Source: Candidatus Butyricicoccus avistercoris (lineage in GTDB: Bacteria; Bacillota; Clostridia; Oscillospirales; Butyricicoccaceae). Taken from it: 57,716 bases of DNA. Location: assembly GCA_019113005.1 (NCBI GenBank), contig DXIE01000043.1:1-57716 (forward strand), written 5' to 3'. Every line of letters starts with the position of its first letter. Positions within the stretch are counted from its first letter, which is position 1. The notes under the pieces are model-generated. The model was given only the letters and a program-made list of their open reading frames with translations. It did no database searches and was not told the DNA's origin. The translations under genes were made by a program, and so were the position numbers. This document shows, piece by piece, positions 25,464 through 34,411 of this stretch.

Positions 25464-25901
25464 TCATGCCTCAGATAATAAAAACTTTTGTAATTTAAGC
25501 AAACTCCTAGCTAAAATTTCTGTTTCTTCTGGTGTAAAATCGGCGAGAGCGGCAGATACCATACGTTCATGAAATTTTTTATGACACTCATAAACTGCTC
25601 TGCCTCGTGGGGTCAGGCTTACATTAACAACTCGTTTATCTTTGTTATCTCTTTGACGGCTTACAAGTTCTTTATATTCAAGCTTATCACAAGCAACTGT
25701 TAGAGTTGCCATAGTAACGCCTAAAGCTCTCGAAACTTGGCTCATGCGTTTTGGCTCATCGTCACCAATTTTTTCTATAATATGTATTTCAGTTACTGAT
25801 ATATCCTCACCAAGAGCAGTAGTTAATGAACGTTCTTCTATTTTATTTATGCGTCCCCAGATATCAACAAGGAACGTATTAATGATTTCATATTCATTCA
25901 T
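25464..25901 (-). CDS. fabT: MarR-family regulator, probable fatty-acid repressor FabT
   Basis: A 145-residue MarR protein with LTTALGEDISVTEIHIIEKIG leading into the helix-turn-helix RMSQVSRALGVTMATLTVACDKLE and the wing SRQRDNKDKRVVNVSLT. It adjoins the full fab operon. The same inverted repeat is found at its own promoter and at the fabH/fabD promoter, which is the FabT pattern of Firmicutes. AGGAG lies before ATG 25901; a longer frame to 25967 would include the operator and is not used. Confidence 0.82.
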   Translation of the reverse strand: MNEYEIINTFLVDIWGRINKIEERSLTTALGEDISVTEIHIIEKIGDDEPKRMSQVSRALGVTMATLTVACDKLEYKELVSRQRDNKDKRVVNVSLTPRGRAVYECHKKFHERMVSAALADFTPEETEILARSLLKLQKFLLSEA

Positions 25902-25919
25902 TATAGTTCTCCTGTTCAA

Positions 25920-25938
25920 TAGTTTATTTGACAAACTA
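25920..25938. promoter_or_regulatory. FabT-like operator at the fabT promoter
   Basis: Inverted repeat TAGTTT-N7-AAACTA with core TTATTTGACAAA. It lies right after the -10 of the fabT promoter, over the transcription start. Its core matches the fabH/fabD site at 34260-34277 at almost every base. Confidence 0.65.
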
Positions 25939-25967
25939 ATTATATCATAAGCACCATAGATACACAA
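25939..25967 (-). promoter_or_regulatory. Sigma-A promoter of fabT-degV
   Basis: Minus strand: TTGTGT (25962-25967), 17 bases, TATAAT (25939-25944). Confidence 0.65.
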
Positions 25968-25970
25968 TAT

Positions 25971-26004
25971 AAAAAAAGCTGCCTAAACTAAGCGGCAGCC
26001 TTTA
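25971..26004 (-). terminator. Terminator of the fab operon after acpP
   Basis: GCTGCC pairs with GGCAGC around a loop that can extend the stem, then seven Ts on the minus strand. The fabT promoter starts immediately beyond it. Confidence 0.85.
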
Positions 26005-26009
26005 TTAAA

Positions 26010-26234
26010 TTACTGATTATCTTCGATATACTTAACGATATCACCGATAGTGGACATCTTCATAGCTTCTTCATCGCTAATAGTGATGCCGAAGTTCTCC
26101 TCAAGGTCCATCATCAGCTCAACAACGTCTAGTGAGTCAGCGTTTAAATCTTCCTTGATAGAAGTCTCCATTGTCATTGTGGAAGCATCAGCGTCGAACT
26201 TGTCAGCTAAAAGCTCGCAAATTTTCTCGAACAT
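26010..26234 (-). CDS. acpP: Acyl carrier protein
   Basis: A 74-residue acidic helical protein. The phosphopantetheine attachment serine sits in the motif DSLDVVELMM (about residue 36). It carries growing acyl chains in type II fatty-acid synthesis. It is the last gene of the fab operon, 24 bases after accA, and is followed by the operon terminator. Confidence 0.96.
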   Translation of the reverse strand: MFEKICELLADKFDADASTMTMETSIKEDLNADSLDVVELMMDLEENFGITISDEEAMKMSTIGDIVKYIEDNQ

Positions 26235-26258
26235 AAGTATTACTCTCCTTAATATTTT

Positions 26259-27050
26259 TTAGATCTGATTTATTTCTTGAAAAACTCCGATCTTACGGAA
26301 TTTATCATAACGTTTTTGAAGCATTTCGTCAATATCATTTTGCAAATTAAGTTCACGAAGAACAAGAGTCAATGCTTTTTTCACATTTTTCATGATTGCA
26401 TTTTCTGGGATAATGCCTTCAATCATGCCAAAATTATAAAGGTCTTGAGCAGTGATTTTTAAACATTCAGCCGCTTCTATTTCTCTTGATGCATCTTTCC
26501 AAAGGATAGATGCACAACCACGAGGAGAAATAACCGAATATAAAGCATTTTCAAGCATAAGCACTCTATCAGCAACTGCTAAAGCAAGTGCACCACCAGA
26601 ACCGCCCTCACCTGTTACAATGCTTACAACAGGTGTACGAAGTGCCATAAAGTCATAAAGACATTTAGCAATAGCCTCACCTTGACCACGTTCTTCTGCA
26701 CCTACACCACAAAATGCTCCTGGGGTATCAACAAAGCAAATAACAGGTCTGCCGAATTTTTCAGCCTGATGAGCAAGGCGGAGTGCCTTTCTATATCCTT
26801 CTGGGTGTGGCATACCGAAGTTTGCTGCAATATTTTGCTCGGTAGTTTTACCCTTTCTGTGACCGATTACAGTTACAGGCATACCAGCAAAAGTGGCAAT
26901 ACCTGCACAGATTGCACTATCTTCACCATAAGCTCTATCGCCATGAAGCTCGATAAAATTATCAAACAAAGTGTTTACATAATCATCAATAGTCGGACGC
27001 TTAGGGTCATGGATAATTTGTAATTTTTCTCTTACTGAAGTTTCTGTCAT
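26259..27050 (-). CDS. accA: Acetyl-CoA carboxylase carboxyltransferase alpha subunit
   Basis: A 263-residue crotonase-fold subunit of the heterotetrameric carboxyltransferase, which moves CO2 from biotin to acetyl-CoA. It has PHPEGYRKALRLAHQAEKFG, FVDTPGAFCGVGAEERGQGE and VTGEGGSGGALALAVADRV in order. It is shorter at the N-terminus than E. coli AccA, as usual in Clostridia. AGGTGA precedes ATG 27050, six bases after accD. Confidence 0.95.
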   Translation of the reverse strand: MTETSVREKLQIIHDPKRPTIDDYVNTLFDNFIELHGDRAYGEDSAICAGIATFAGMPVTVIGHRKGKTTEQNIAANFGMPHPEGYRKALRLAHQAEKFGRPVICFVDTPGAFCGVGAEERGQGEAIAKCLYDFMALRTPVVSIVTGEGGSGGALALAVADRVLMLENALYSVISPRGCASILWKDASREIEAAECLKITAQDLYNFGMIEGIIPENAIMKNVKKALTLVLRELNLQNDIDEMLQKRYDKFRKIGVFQEINQI

Positions 27051-27056
27051 ATGGTA

Positions 27057-27914
27057 TCACCTGCCCTTTTTGCCTTTAGCTGAATTTTGGTGCATAGCAA
27101 GCAGAGCTGTAAGAGTTTGTTTCATTTGGTTTCTTGGTACAATCTTATCACAGAAACCATGATTACGCAAAAACTCTGAAGTTTGGAAATCATCAGGCAA
27201 TTTTTCGCCGATAGTGCCTTCAATAACACGTCTGCCCGCAAAACCAATGGTTGTATGTGGTTCTGCTAAAATAATGTCACCTAATGATGCATAACTTGCA
27301 GTTACACCGCCAGTTGTAGGGTCAGTAAGTACAGTTATGTATAAAAGACCTGCATCGGAATGTCTGCGAACTGCACCAGAAACCTTAGCCATCTGTAAAA
27401 GTGAAAACATACCTTCTTGCATTCTTGCACCGCCTGAGCAAGTGAACAACACAACAGGTAATTCATGCTCAGTAGCATATTCAAAAAGTCTTGTTAGTTT
27501 TTCACCTACAACACTGCCCATAGATGCCATCATAAAATGGCTATCCATAACACCTAAACAAGTTTGAATACCGCCGATTGTACAAACACCTGTTACAACA
27601 GCATCATTCATACCAGTTTTTTTGACTAGCTCACGAACCTTTTCGGTATATCCTTCAAACTCTAATGGGTTTAAAGTTTTAAGACCAGTAAACAATTCAT
27701 GGAAACTATCTGTATCCGCTGTAAATCGAATACGAGTTCTTGCAAGCAGACGGCTGTAACGACCACAAACAGGACAAACATAAAGGTTACGACCAAATGT
27801 TAGAGCTTTAAGCTCTGCCCCACAGCCTTTACAAACCTTAGTCGGCTTTTTTTCCTCCTCACCCTTCATACGCATAGAGCTATCACGGGTTTTTTGAAAC
27901 AAATCGATTAACAA
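27057..27914 (-). CDS. accD: Acetyl-CoA carboxylase carboxyltransferase beta subunit
   Basis: A 285-residue beta subunit with an N-terminal zinc ribbon of four cysteines (CKGCGAEL and [10 protein letters not shown], residues 29-55) and the crotonase core, including [23 protein letters not shown] sequence near 165. Translation starts at TTG 27914, well spaced after AAGGAGGTG. It lies 12 bases after accC and pairs with accA. Confidence 0.95.
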   Translation of the reverse strand: MLIDLFQKTRDSSMRMKGEEEKKPTKVCKGCGAELKALTFGRNLYVCPVCGRYSRLLARTRIRFTADTDSFHELFTGLKTLNPLEFEGYTEKVRELVKKTGMNDAVVTGVCTIGGIQTCLGVMDSHFMMASMGSVVGEKLTRLFEYATEHELPVVLFTCSGGARMQEGMFSLLQMAKVSGAVRRHSDAGLLYITVLTDPTTGGVTASYASLGDIILAEPHTTIGFAGRRVIEGTIGEKLPDDFQTSEFLRNHGFCDKIVPRNQMKQTLTALLAMHQNSAKGKKGR

Positions 27915-27926
27915 GCGAACACCTCC

Positions 27927-29285
27927 TTATTCATCATCTTTTTTGTCAAAATCACCATTTGCAATAGAATTTGTGTGGAAATTGCCTGTTGCAAAAGCCT
28001 CAGATGACAGAATATTCATTTGATAGTCTGTTGTAGTCTGTATGCCCTCAAAAAGAGTTTCAGCAAGTGCACGTTTCATTCGTGCAATAGCTTGGTTACG
28101 ATCTGCACCATAAACTATCATCTTTCCTATCATACTATCATAATATGGCGGAATTGTATAGCCTTGATATGCCGCAGTATCAATACGCACACCTGCACCA
28201 CCTGCAAGATGCATAGATTTAATTGTTCCTGGACATGGTGCAAAATTTCTTGTTGGGTCTTCGGCATTTATACGACATTCAATCGCATGACCACGAAGTT
28301 TTATATCCTCTTGTTTAAAAGAAAGCTTTTCACCAGATGCAATTTTAAGCTGTTCACATACCAAATCTACACCTGTTACCTGTTCAGTGACAGGGTGTTC
28401 AACCTGAATACGGGTGTTCATTTCACAGAAATAAAAATTTCTCTGTTCATCAGCTAAAAATTCAACCGTACCCGCACCACGATAATTTACAGCACGAGCT
28501 AAATTTGCAGCGGCTGTACAAATACGCTGCCTAAAGTCATCATCAGCAAAGAAAGATGGAGCTTCTTCTATGAGTTTTTGATGTCTACGCTGAATAGAAC
28601 ATTCACGCTCAAAAAGATGAACTACATTTCCTTGACCATCGCCTAAAATCTGCACTTCTATATGACGTGGATTATGTACATATCTCTCAAGATAAACTCT
28701 TGAGTCACCGAAATTTGCCTGTGCTTCACTACTTGCCGCATCATAAGCGTTTTTTAGTTCGTCAGCGGTAAATGCAACTCGAATGCCCTTACCGCCACCG
28801 CCTGCTGCTGCTTTGCACATAATAGGATAACCTATTCTTTCAGCCTCACGTTTAGCCTCATCAAAATCGGCAACCGCACCATCTGTACCAAGTGCAACTG
28901 GCACATTTGCAGCTATTGCAGTGCGTTTTGCCTCGGATTTATCGCCCATTTTTCTAATTGTTTCTGCTTTAGGACCTATAAATGCAAGACCATTTTGCTC
29001 TACCATATTTGCAAATTCGGAATTTTCAGAGAGAAAACCAAACCCTGGGTGAATTGCTTGACAACCTGTTGCAATAGCAGCGGAAATTATATTTTCCATA
29101 TTAAGATAGCTATCCTTTGCAGGAGCTGGGCCAATACATACCGCTTCATCAGCAATTTGTGCATGAAGTGCATTTTTATCAGCCTGTGAATATACCGCAA
29201 CTGAGATTACGCCTAAATCACGGCATGCCTGTATAACACGCACAGCAATCTCACCACGGTTTGCAATCAGCACTTTACGAAACAT
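27927..29285 (-). CDS. accC: Biotin carboxylase subunit of acetyl-CoA carboxylase
   Basis: A 452-residue ATP-grasp enzyme that carboxylates biotin on AccB. It begins MFRKVLIANRGEIAVRVIQ, has the glycine-rich AAAGGGGKGIRV near residue 160, and FCEMNTRIQVEHPVTE near 285. GGGGG lies before ATG 29285; a longer frame to 29357 runs into fabZ and lacks a start signal. Confidence 0.96.
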   Translation of the reverse strand: MFRKVLIANRGEIAVRVIQACRDLGVISVAVYSQADKNALHAQIADEAVCIGPAPAKDSYLNMENIISAAIATGCQAIHPGFGFLSENSEFANMVEQNGLAFIGPKAETIRKMGDKSEAKRTAIAANVPVALGTDGAVADFDEAKREAERIGYPIMCKAAAGGGGKGIRVAFTADELKNAYDAASSEAQANFGDSRVYLERYVHNPRHIEVQILGDGQGNVVHLFERECSIQRRHQKLIEEAPSFFADDDFRQRICTAAANLARAVNYRGAGTVEFLADEQRNFYFCEMNTRIQVEHPVTEQVTGVDLVCEQLKIASGEKLSFKQEDIKLRGHAIECRINAEDPTRNFAPCPGTIKSMHLAGGAGVRIDTAAYQGYTIPPYYDSMIGKMIVYGADRNQAIARMKRALAETLFEGIQTTTDYQMNILSSEAFATGNFHTNSIANGDFDKKDDE

Positions 29286-29301
29286 AAATTTGCCCCCTGC
29301 A

Positions 29302-29724
29302 TTAGTCAACAACCATACATTTGATTTCAGCTTCTGCGGCCTTTTCATCGCCAACATAAGCTACGCCTTGAGCTACTGCCATAGGACCACGACGCTTTAC
29401 AAATTTAACTTCCATACGCAGAGTGTCCCCTGGTTTTACCATAGAACGGAACTTTGCGTTGTCAATACCAGTATAAACAGCTGTTTTGCCCTTAAATTCA
29501 GGTATGCTTAAAAGTGCAACACCGCCAACTTGAGCCAGTGCCTCTAAACGGAAAACAGCTGGCATAATTGGGTTATTTGGAAAATGACCTTGGAAGAAAA
29601 ATTCATCACCTGTTAAATGGAGAGTGCCAACAGCATGTTCTTCGTCCATTTCGATAATCTTATCTACAAGCAGCATTGGAGGTCTATGAGGTAAAATCTC
29701 CATAATCTGTTCTTTATTAAGCAT
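29302..29724 (-). CDS. fabZ: 3-hydroxyacyl-ACP dehydratase FabZ
   Basis: A 140-residue hot-dog-fold dehydratase that removes water from 3-hydroxyacyl-ACP. LPHRPPMLLVDKI begins the fold. The catalytic histidine is in GHFPNNPIMPAV and the catalytic glutamate in LEALAQVGG. AGGGAGGAG precedes ATG 29724. It sits between accB and accC. Confidence 0.96.
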   Translation of the reverse strand: MLNKEQIMEILPHRPPMLLVDKIIEMDEEHAVGTLHLTGDEFFFQGHFPNNPIMPAVFRLEALAQVGGVALLSIPEFKGKTAVYTGIDNAKFRSMVKPGDTLRMEVKFVKRRGPMAVAQGVAYVGDEKAAEAEIKCMVVD

Positions 29725-29740
29725 TTTATGTACTCCTCCC

Positions 29741-30214
29741 TTAAACGATTACAACAATAGTCTGGTCATACTCAACCATATCACCTGACTGAGCCATAAT
29801 ACGGCTTACTGTGCCATCACAAGGAGCTACAATTTCATTCATAGTTTTCATAGCCTCTATAATAAATAGAGTATCACCCTTTTTAACAGACTGACCAACT
29901 TCAATAAATGGAGGTTCATCTGGAGATGGAGTTGAATAGAATGTACCAACAAGAGGAGCTGTTACCTTTGTGCCAACAATTTCTTCTTCTGCCTGAGAGG
30001 TCTGAGCTGCCTGATGTGCAGAAACAGCCTGTGCGTTAGCAACTGGTGCAGCAGCAGGAGTGGCAGTAGGTGCTGCAACTACAACTGGAGCTGGTGCATT
30101 ACCCTTTATTTTAATTTTTATATCCTTAGCATCAATGGATAGCTCTGAAAGTCCTTTAGCCTTTACAGCGTCCATAAGCTCAATGGCAATATCTTTGATT
30201 TCCTTTAATTCCAT
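29741..30214 (-). CDS. accB: Biotin carboxyl carrier protein of acetyl-CoA carboxylase
   Basis: A 157-residue carrier. The biotinylated lysine is in EAMKTMNEI near residue 122. A long Ala/Pro/Val linker (about residues 38-75) joins the N-terminal helix to the biotinyl domain. The gene starts three bases after fabF. Confidence 0.96.
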   Translation of the reverse strand: MELKEIKDIAIELMDAVKAKGLSELSIDAKDIKIKIKGNAPAPVVVAAPTATPAAAPVANAQAVSAHQAAQTSQAEEEIVGTKVTAPLVGTFYSTPSPDEPPFIEVGQSVKKGDTLFIIEAMKTMNEIVAPCDGTVSRIMAQSGDMVEYDQTIVVIV

Positions 30215-30217
30215 AAC

Positions 30218-31447
30218 TTACACCTTCTTAAACAGTACAGTAGCGTTATGACCACCAAAGCCAAGAGCATTTGAAATAGCAACATTTACAGTCTTTTCTA
30301 CTGCCTTGTTTGGAGTGATATTTAGGTCACAATCTGGGTCTGCTTCTACATAACCGATTGTCGGTGGAATAATGCTGTCATTTATTGCACAGATACAAGC
30401 GATAGCCTCAATAGCAGCAGCCGCACCGAGCAAATGACCAGTCATAGACTTTGTAGAAGATACATTTACATTGTAAGCTTCATCACCAAATGCCTTTTTA
30501 ATAGCAATGGTTTCATATTTCTCATTGATTGGTGTAGAAGTACCATGTGCATTTACATAATCAACATCAGCTGGAGTTAGACCTGCATCTGTAATTGCAC
30601 CTAAGATTGCACGAGCTGCCGCCTCACCTTGTGGGTCTGGGCTAGTGATATGATAAGCATCACCGCTTGCCGCATAGCCTGCAACCTCAGCTAGTATTGT
30701 TGCACCACGAGCCTGTGCATGAGATAAGCTTTCAAGTACAAGACAGCCTGCACCCTCACCCATAACAAAGCCAGAACGACGAGCATCAAAAGGCACAGAT
30801 GCACAAGTTGGGTCATCACCAGTATGAACAGCCTTCATATTCTGGAAACCTGCCATAGAGATAGGGATAATAGCGTTTTCAGTACCGCCACAAATAACCA
30901 CATCTTGATAACCATGACGAATAGCTCTCATTGCCTCACCGATTGCATGGTTACCAGTTGCACAAGCGGAAACTGGGCAATAGTTTTCACCCTTAAAGCC
31001 GAAACGCATAGAAATATAAGCAGCTGCCATATTAGCAATCATTTCTGGGATAGCCAGTGGAGAAACTCTGCTAGGGCCTTTATGCTCAAGCTTTACAATC
31101 TCCTCCTCTGCAACTTGAAGACCACCTACACCAGAGCCAAAAATAACACCTGTGCGGTATGGGTCAAAATTACCTTCTTTTAAACCTGCTTGGTCTACTG
31201 CTTGCTGAGCCGCTGCGAGTGCAAAATGACAGTTTGCGTCCATTCTGCGAGCTTCACGCTTGTCAACATATTTTGTAATATCAAAATCCTTGACTTCTGC
31301 TGCTAATTTTACTTTAAAGTCAGTTGTATCAAAACGAGTGATTTTATCAATACCACAAGTACCTGCTTTTAGAGAATTCCAAAAGCTTTCAACGTCGTTA
31401 CCCACAGGGGTAACAGCACCCATACCTGTAACTACTACTCTTTCCAT
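30218..31447 (-). CDS. fabF: 3-oxoacyl-ACP synthase II FabF
   Basis: A 409-residue condensing enzyme elongating acyl-ACP with malonyl-ACP. The catalytic triad is visible: Cys in VSACATGNHAIG (near 163), His in NAHGTSTPINE (near 300) and His in SMTGHLLGAAAAIE (near 335). AAGGGAGG precedes ATG 31447. Confidence 0.97.
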   Translation of the reverse strand: MERVVVTGMGAVTPVGNDVESFWNSLKAGTCGIDKITRFDTTDFKVKLAAEVKDFDITKYVDKREARRMDANCHFALAAAQQAVDQAGLKEGNFDPYRTGVIFGSGVGGLQVAEEEIVKLEHKGPSRVSPLAIPEMIANMAAAYISMRFGFKGENYCPVSACATGNHAIGEAMRAIRHGYQDVVICGGTENAIIPISMAGFQNMKAVHTGDDPTCASVPFDARRSGFVMGEGAGCLVLESLSHAQARGATILAEVAGYAASGDAYHITSPDPQGEAAARAILGAITDAGLTPADVDYVNAHGTSTPINEKYETIAIKKAFGDEAYNVNVSSTKSMTGHLLGAAAAIEAIACICAINDSIIPPTIGYVEADPDCDLNITPNKAVEKTVNVAISNALGFGGHNATVLFKKV

Positions 31448-31463
31448 TTTGGTGAATCCTCCC

Positions 31464-32192
31464 TTAAATCATGCCGCCGTCCACAACAAGTGTTTGACCT
31501 GTGATGAACGAAGCTTCATCAGATGCGAGGAATGCAACTGCCGCTGCAATTTCCTCTGGTTTGCCAAATCTTCCAAGTGCAATTTGTTTTTTTGCGCCTT
31601 CCTTAATATCATCGCCTAAAACGGCTGTCATATCTGTATCAATAAAACCTGGAGCTACTGCATTTACAGTAATTCCTCTTGCACCGAGTTCCTTTGCAGC
31701 GGTTTTAGTCATACCGATTAAGCCCGCTTTAGCTGCACAATAGTTAATCTGACCCATATTGCCAGCAATACCAGAAACCGATGAAATATTAATAATTTTA
31801 CCTTGTTTAGCACGCATCATCATGCTACCACAAAGCTGGAGCATATTATAAGCACCCTTTAGGTTAATTCTTATAACATCATCAAACTGTTCTTCCTTCA
31901 TACGAACCATCAGTCCGTCTTTAGTAATACCTGCATTATTTACAAGCACATATGGAACGCCCATATCCTCTTTAATTTTATCCAGTGCTTGCTTACAAGC
32001 TGCATGGTCAGATACGTCCCACTGCATTGCCACAGCCTTAACACCAAATTCACGACATTCCTTTGCAACATTTTCAGCTTTCTCCACTGAAGATGCACAG
32101 TTAATTACAACATCATAACCATCTTTTGCAAGACGCTTTGCTATGGCAGCACCGATACCACGAGAGCCACCTGTTACAACTGCAACTGACAT
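31464..32192 (-). CDS. fabG: 3-oxoacyl-ACP reductase FabG
   Basis: A 242-residue short-chain dehydrogenase reducing 3-oxoacyl-ACP with NADPH. It has the GGSRGIGAA cofactor loop, NNAG, and the catalytic Ser-Tyr-Lys in ISSVSG and NYCAAKAGL. I start it at ATG 32192 behind AAGGAG; a frame to 32225 overlaps fabK and has no ribosome site. Confidence 0.96.
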   Translation of the reverse strand: MSVAVVTGGSRGIGAAIAKRLAKDGYDVVINCASSVEKAENVAKECREFGVKAVAMQWDVSDHAACKQALDKIKEDMGVPYVLVNNAGITKDGLMVRMKEEQFDDVIRINLKGAYNMLQLCGSMMMRAKQGKIINISSVSGIAGNMGQINYCAAKAGLIGMTKTAAKELGARGITVNAVAPGFIDTDMTAVLGDDIKEGAKKQIALGRFGKPEEIAAAVAFLASDEASFITGQTLVVDGGMI

Positions 32193-32202
32193 AAATTTCT
32201 CC

Positions 32203-33150
32203 TTATCCAATACGGGAAGCAGCATTTTTCAGAAGTTCTTCTGCTCCATTTGTGATTTTACGAACGATATCATGACAATTAGACTTTTCATTTACAAGAC
32301 CTGCAATCTGACCTGACATAAATGTACCTTCTTCATAGTTGCCATCTTGAACAGCCTTGCGAAGTGCACCAGCAGTTGCCGCCTCTAATTCTTCCAGAGA
32401 TGCATCTGTTGGGAACTTTTCAAGCTGCATACATTTACGAGCAAGAGGTGTTTTAATAGCTCTTACAGGGTGACCACTTGGTCTGCCAGTAACAACGGTT
32501 GAAATATCACTTGCCTTTAAAATAAGCTCTTTATACTTATCAGAAATTGGACATTCCTCTGCACTTAGGAAAATAGTACCACACTGAACGCCCTCAGCAC
32601 CAAGCATCATCATAGCCGCCATACCACGACCGTCAGCACAGCCACCTGCACCGACAACAGGAATAGATACTGCATCAACAACCTGTGGAAGCAGAGCCAT
32701 TGTGGTTGTCTCACCGATATGACCGCCAGACTCAGTGCCTTCAGCGATAACCGCATCAGCACCCGCTCTCTCCATACGCTTTGCAAGTGCAACAGATGCT
32801 ACAACAGGCATAACTTTGATATTAGCAGCCTTCCACTTTTCCATATATTTTCCAGGGTTACCCGCACCAGTTGTAATAACTTCGATTTTTTCATCTATTG
32901 CAAGTTGAGCCAAATCATCTGCATTAGGGCTTAAAAGCATAATATTTAAACCGATAGGCTTTTTAGTAATACTTCTTGCTCTATGAATTTGTTCTTTTAT
33001 GTACTCAGCTGGTGCTGCACCACCTGAGATAATACCAAGACCGCCAGCTTCACTTACTGCCGCAGCAAGTCCACCATCACCAATCCAAGCCATAGCACCT
33101 TGAATAACTGGATATTCAATTCCAAGTAGTTCGGTAATTTTGGTTTTCAT
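32203..33150 (-). CDS. fabK: Enoyl-ACP reductase II FabK
   Basis: A 315-residue FMN-dependent enoyl-ACP reductase in place of FabI. It starts MKTKITELLGIEYPVIQGAM and has GGLGIISGG, EGTESGGHIGETTTM near residue 140 and VVGAGGCADGRGMAAMMMLG near 170, the FMN-binding barrel motifs. ATG 33150 is 10 bases from a GGGG site. A TTG at 33156 is too close to it. FabK enzymes are insensitive to triclosan, a family property. Confidence 0.93.
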   Translation of the reverse strand: MKTKITELLGIEYPVIQGAMAWIGDGGLAAAVSEAGGLGIISGGAAPAEYIKEQIHRARSITKKPIGLNIMLLSPNADDLAQLAIDEKIEVITTGAGNPGKYMEKWKAANIKVMPVVASVALAKRMERAGADAVIAEGTESGGHIGETTTMALLPQVVDAVSIPVVGAGGCADGRGMAAMMMLGAEGVQCGTIFLSAEECPISDKYKELILKASDISTVVTGRPSGHPVRAIKTPLARKCMQLEKFPTDASLEELEAATAGALRKAVQDGNYEEGTFMSGQIAGLVNEKSNCHDIVRKITNGAEELLKNAASRIG

Positions 33151-33170
33151 ATACAACTTACCCCTTTATT

Positions 33171-34151
33171 TTATAATTCAATTACGGCTGCACCATAAGT
33201 AAGACCGCCGCCAAAGCCACTGATTAGAATTTTCTGACCAGATTTTAAAAGACCTTTTTCCTTCATTTCAGCTAAACAGATAGGAATTGAAGCTGAAGAA
33301 GTATTGCCGAAACGGTCAATATTTACATAAACTTTTTCTTTTTCAAGTCCGTATCTTTCAGCAACCATTTTTAAAATGCGAAGGTTTGCCTGATGAAGTA
33401 CAAACCAGTCGATATCTGAAGCATTTAAATCTGCACGTTTAAGAGCATTATCAATGGAATCTGGTACAGCATTTGCAGTAAATCTAAATACATCACTGCC
33501 TGCCATTTTGAGGAAACGATGTTTTGGGTCAATGGTTCTGTCGCCTGTAATTGGGTCTTGCTCTGCTGGCAAAGCACCAGCAAATAGACAGTGACCTAAT
33601 GCACCTTCTGCACGCATATAAGTGGAAAGTATACCACTTTTTTCCTCGCTTGCAGTGTAAACAGCCGCACCTGCACCGTCACCAAAAATAACACATGTTG
33701 ACCTGTCTGTATAATCCATAATACTGCTAAGGCGTTCCACAGAAACTACAAGCACATTTTTTGCCTTGCCCGCTTTGATATAACTATCAGCAATATCAGT
33801 TGCATATACAAAGCCAGAACAAGCGGCATTCATATCATAAGCCATAGCGTGTTTTGCACCCAGCTTGTCCTGTAAAACACAGGCAACAGTTGGTGTATAG
33901 CTGTCTGGTGTTACTGTACTTACAACTATTACATCAAGCTCCTCACCTGAAATTTTGGCATCACTTAAAGCTTTTTCAGCCGCTGAAAGAGCCATCTGCC
34001 ATGTTGTTTCGTTTTGAGCTATTCTACGCTCACGGATACCTGTTCTTTTGACAATCCATTCATCACTGGTGTCAACCAGCTGTTCCAATCTGCTATTTGT
34101 CAGACGGTATTCTGGTGTATAAGCACCCATTCCAATAATCTTGCTAAAAAT
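33171..34151 (-). CDS. fabH: 3-oxoacyl-ACP synthase III FabH, apparent AUU start
   Basis: FabH starts each fatty-acid chain by condensing acyl-CoA with malonyl-ACP. The triad is Cys in NAACSGFVYA, His in FVLHQANLR and Asn in RFGNTSSASIP. The first ATG in frame (34130) would delete the conserved N-terminal strand, which reads SKIIGMGAYTPEYRL when extended. A perfect AGGAGG lies at 34161-34166, nine bases before an in-frame ATT (34149-34151), while it is 30 bases from the ATG. I therefore place the start at ATT 34151. It is the first gene of the operon. Confidence 0.85.
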   Translation of the reverse strand: MFSKIIGMGAYTPEYRLTNSRLEQLVDTSDEWIVKRTGIRERRIAQNETTWQMALSAAEKALSDAKISGEELDVIVVSTVTPDSYTPTVACVLQDKLGAKHAMAYDMNAACSGFVYATDIADSYIKAGKAKNVLVVSVERLSSIMDYTDRSTCVIFGDGAGAAVYTASEEKSGILSTYMRAEGALGHCLFAGALPAEQDPITGDRTIDPKHRFLKMAGSDVFRFTANAVPDSIDNALKRADLNASDIDWFVLHQANLRILKMVAERYGLEKEKVYVNIDRFGNTSSASIPICLAEMKEKGLLKSGQKILISGFGGGLTYGAAVIEL

Positions 34152-34259
34152 TTTGCTCGACCTCCTGTCAGATCCGCAATTATTTTGAAAGCCTAACTAA
34201 AATGCTAAAAAATAAAACCTCGTACAACCAATTGTGGGTTATAATCTCCCAAATAAATA

Positions 34260-34277
34260 GGTTTGATTGACAAAGTA
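34260..34277. promoter_or_regulatory. FabT-like operator in the fabH/fabD control region
   Basis: GGTTTGATTGACAAAGTA resembles the streptococcal FabT box and matches the site at the fabT promoter. It covers the -35 of the rightward (fabD) promoter and the start region of the leftward (fabH) promoter, so one bound repressor could block both. Confidence 0.65.
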
Positions 34278-34295
34278 ACTCGCTAATATTATAAT
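34267..34295 (+). promoter_or_regulatory. Consensus sigma-A promoter towards fabD
   Basis: Perfect TTGACA (34267-34272), 17 bases, perfect TATAAT (34290-34295) on the plus strand. Transcription would start near 34302, giving a leader of about 110 nt before fabD. Its -10 overlaps that of the opposite promoter. Confidence 0.75.
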
Positions 34296-34316
34296 AAAGC
34301 CATATCTAGATGTCAA
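34288..34316 (-). promoter_or_regulatory. Consensus sigma-A promoter of the fabH operon
   Basis: Perfect TTGACA (34311-34316), 17 bases, perfect TATAAT (34288-34293) on the minus strand. The two -10 hexamers form the palindrome ATTATAAT at 34288-34295, making a symmetrical bidirectional promoter. Confidence 0.8.
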
Positions 34317-34411
34317 TAGTTTCCTATATATCTATGCAAAGATACGCATTGCTAACCGAGGAACTTTGTACATAAATATACTTTTTTGGTCTTTTTAGGA
34401 GGATTTTGACG

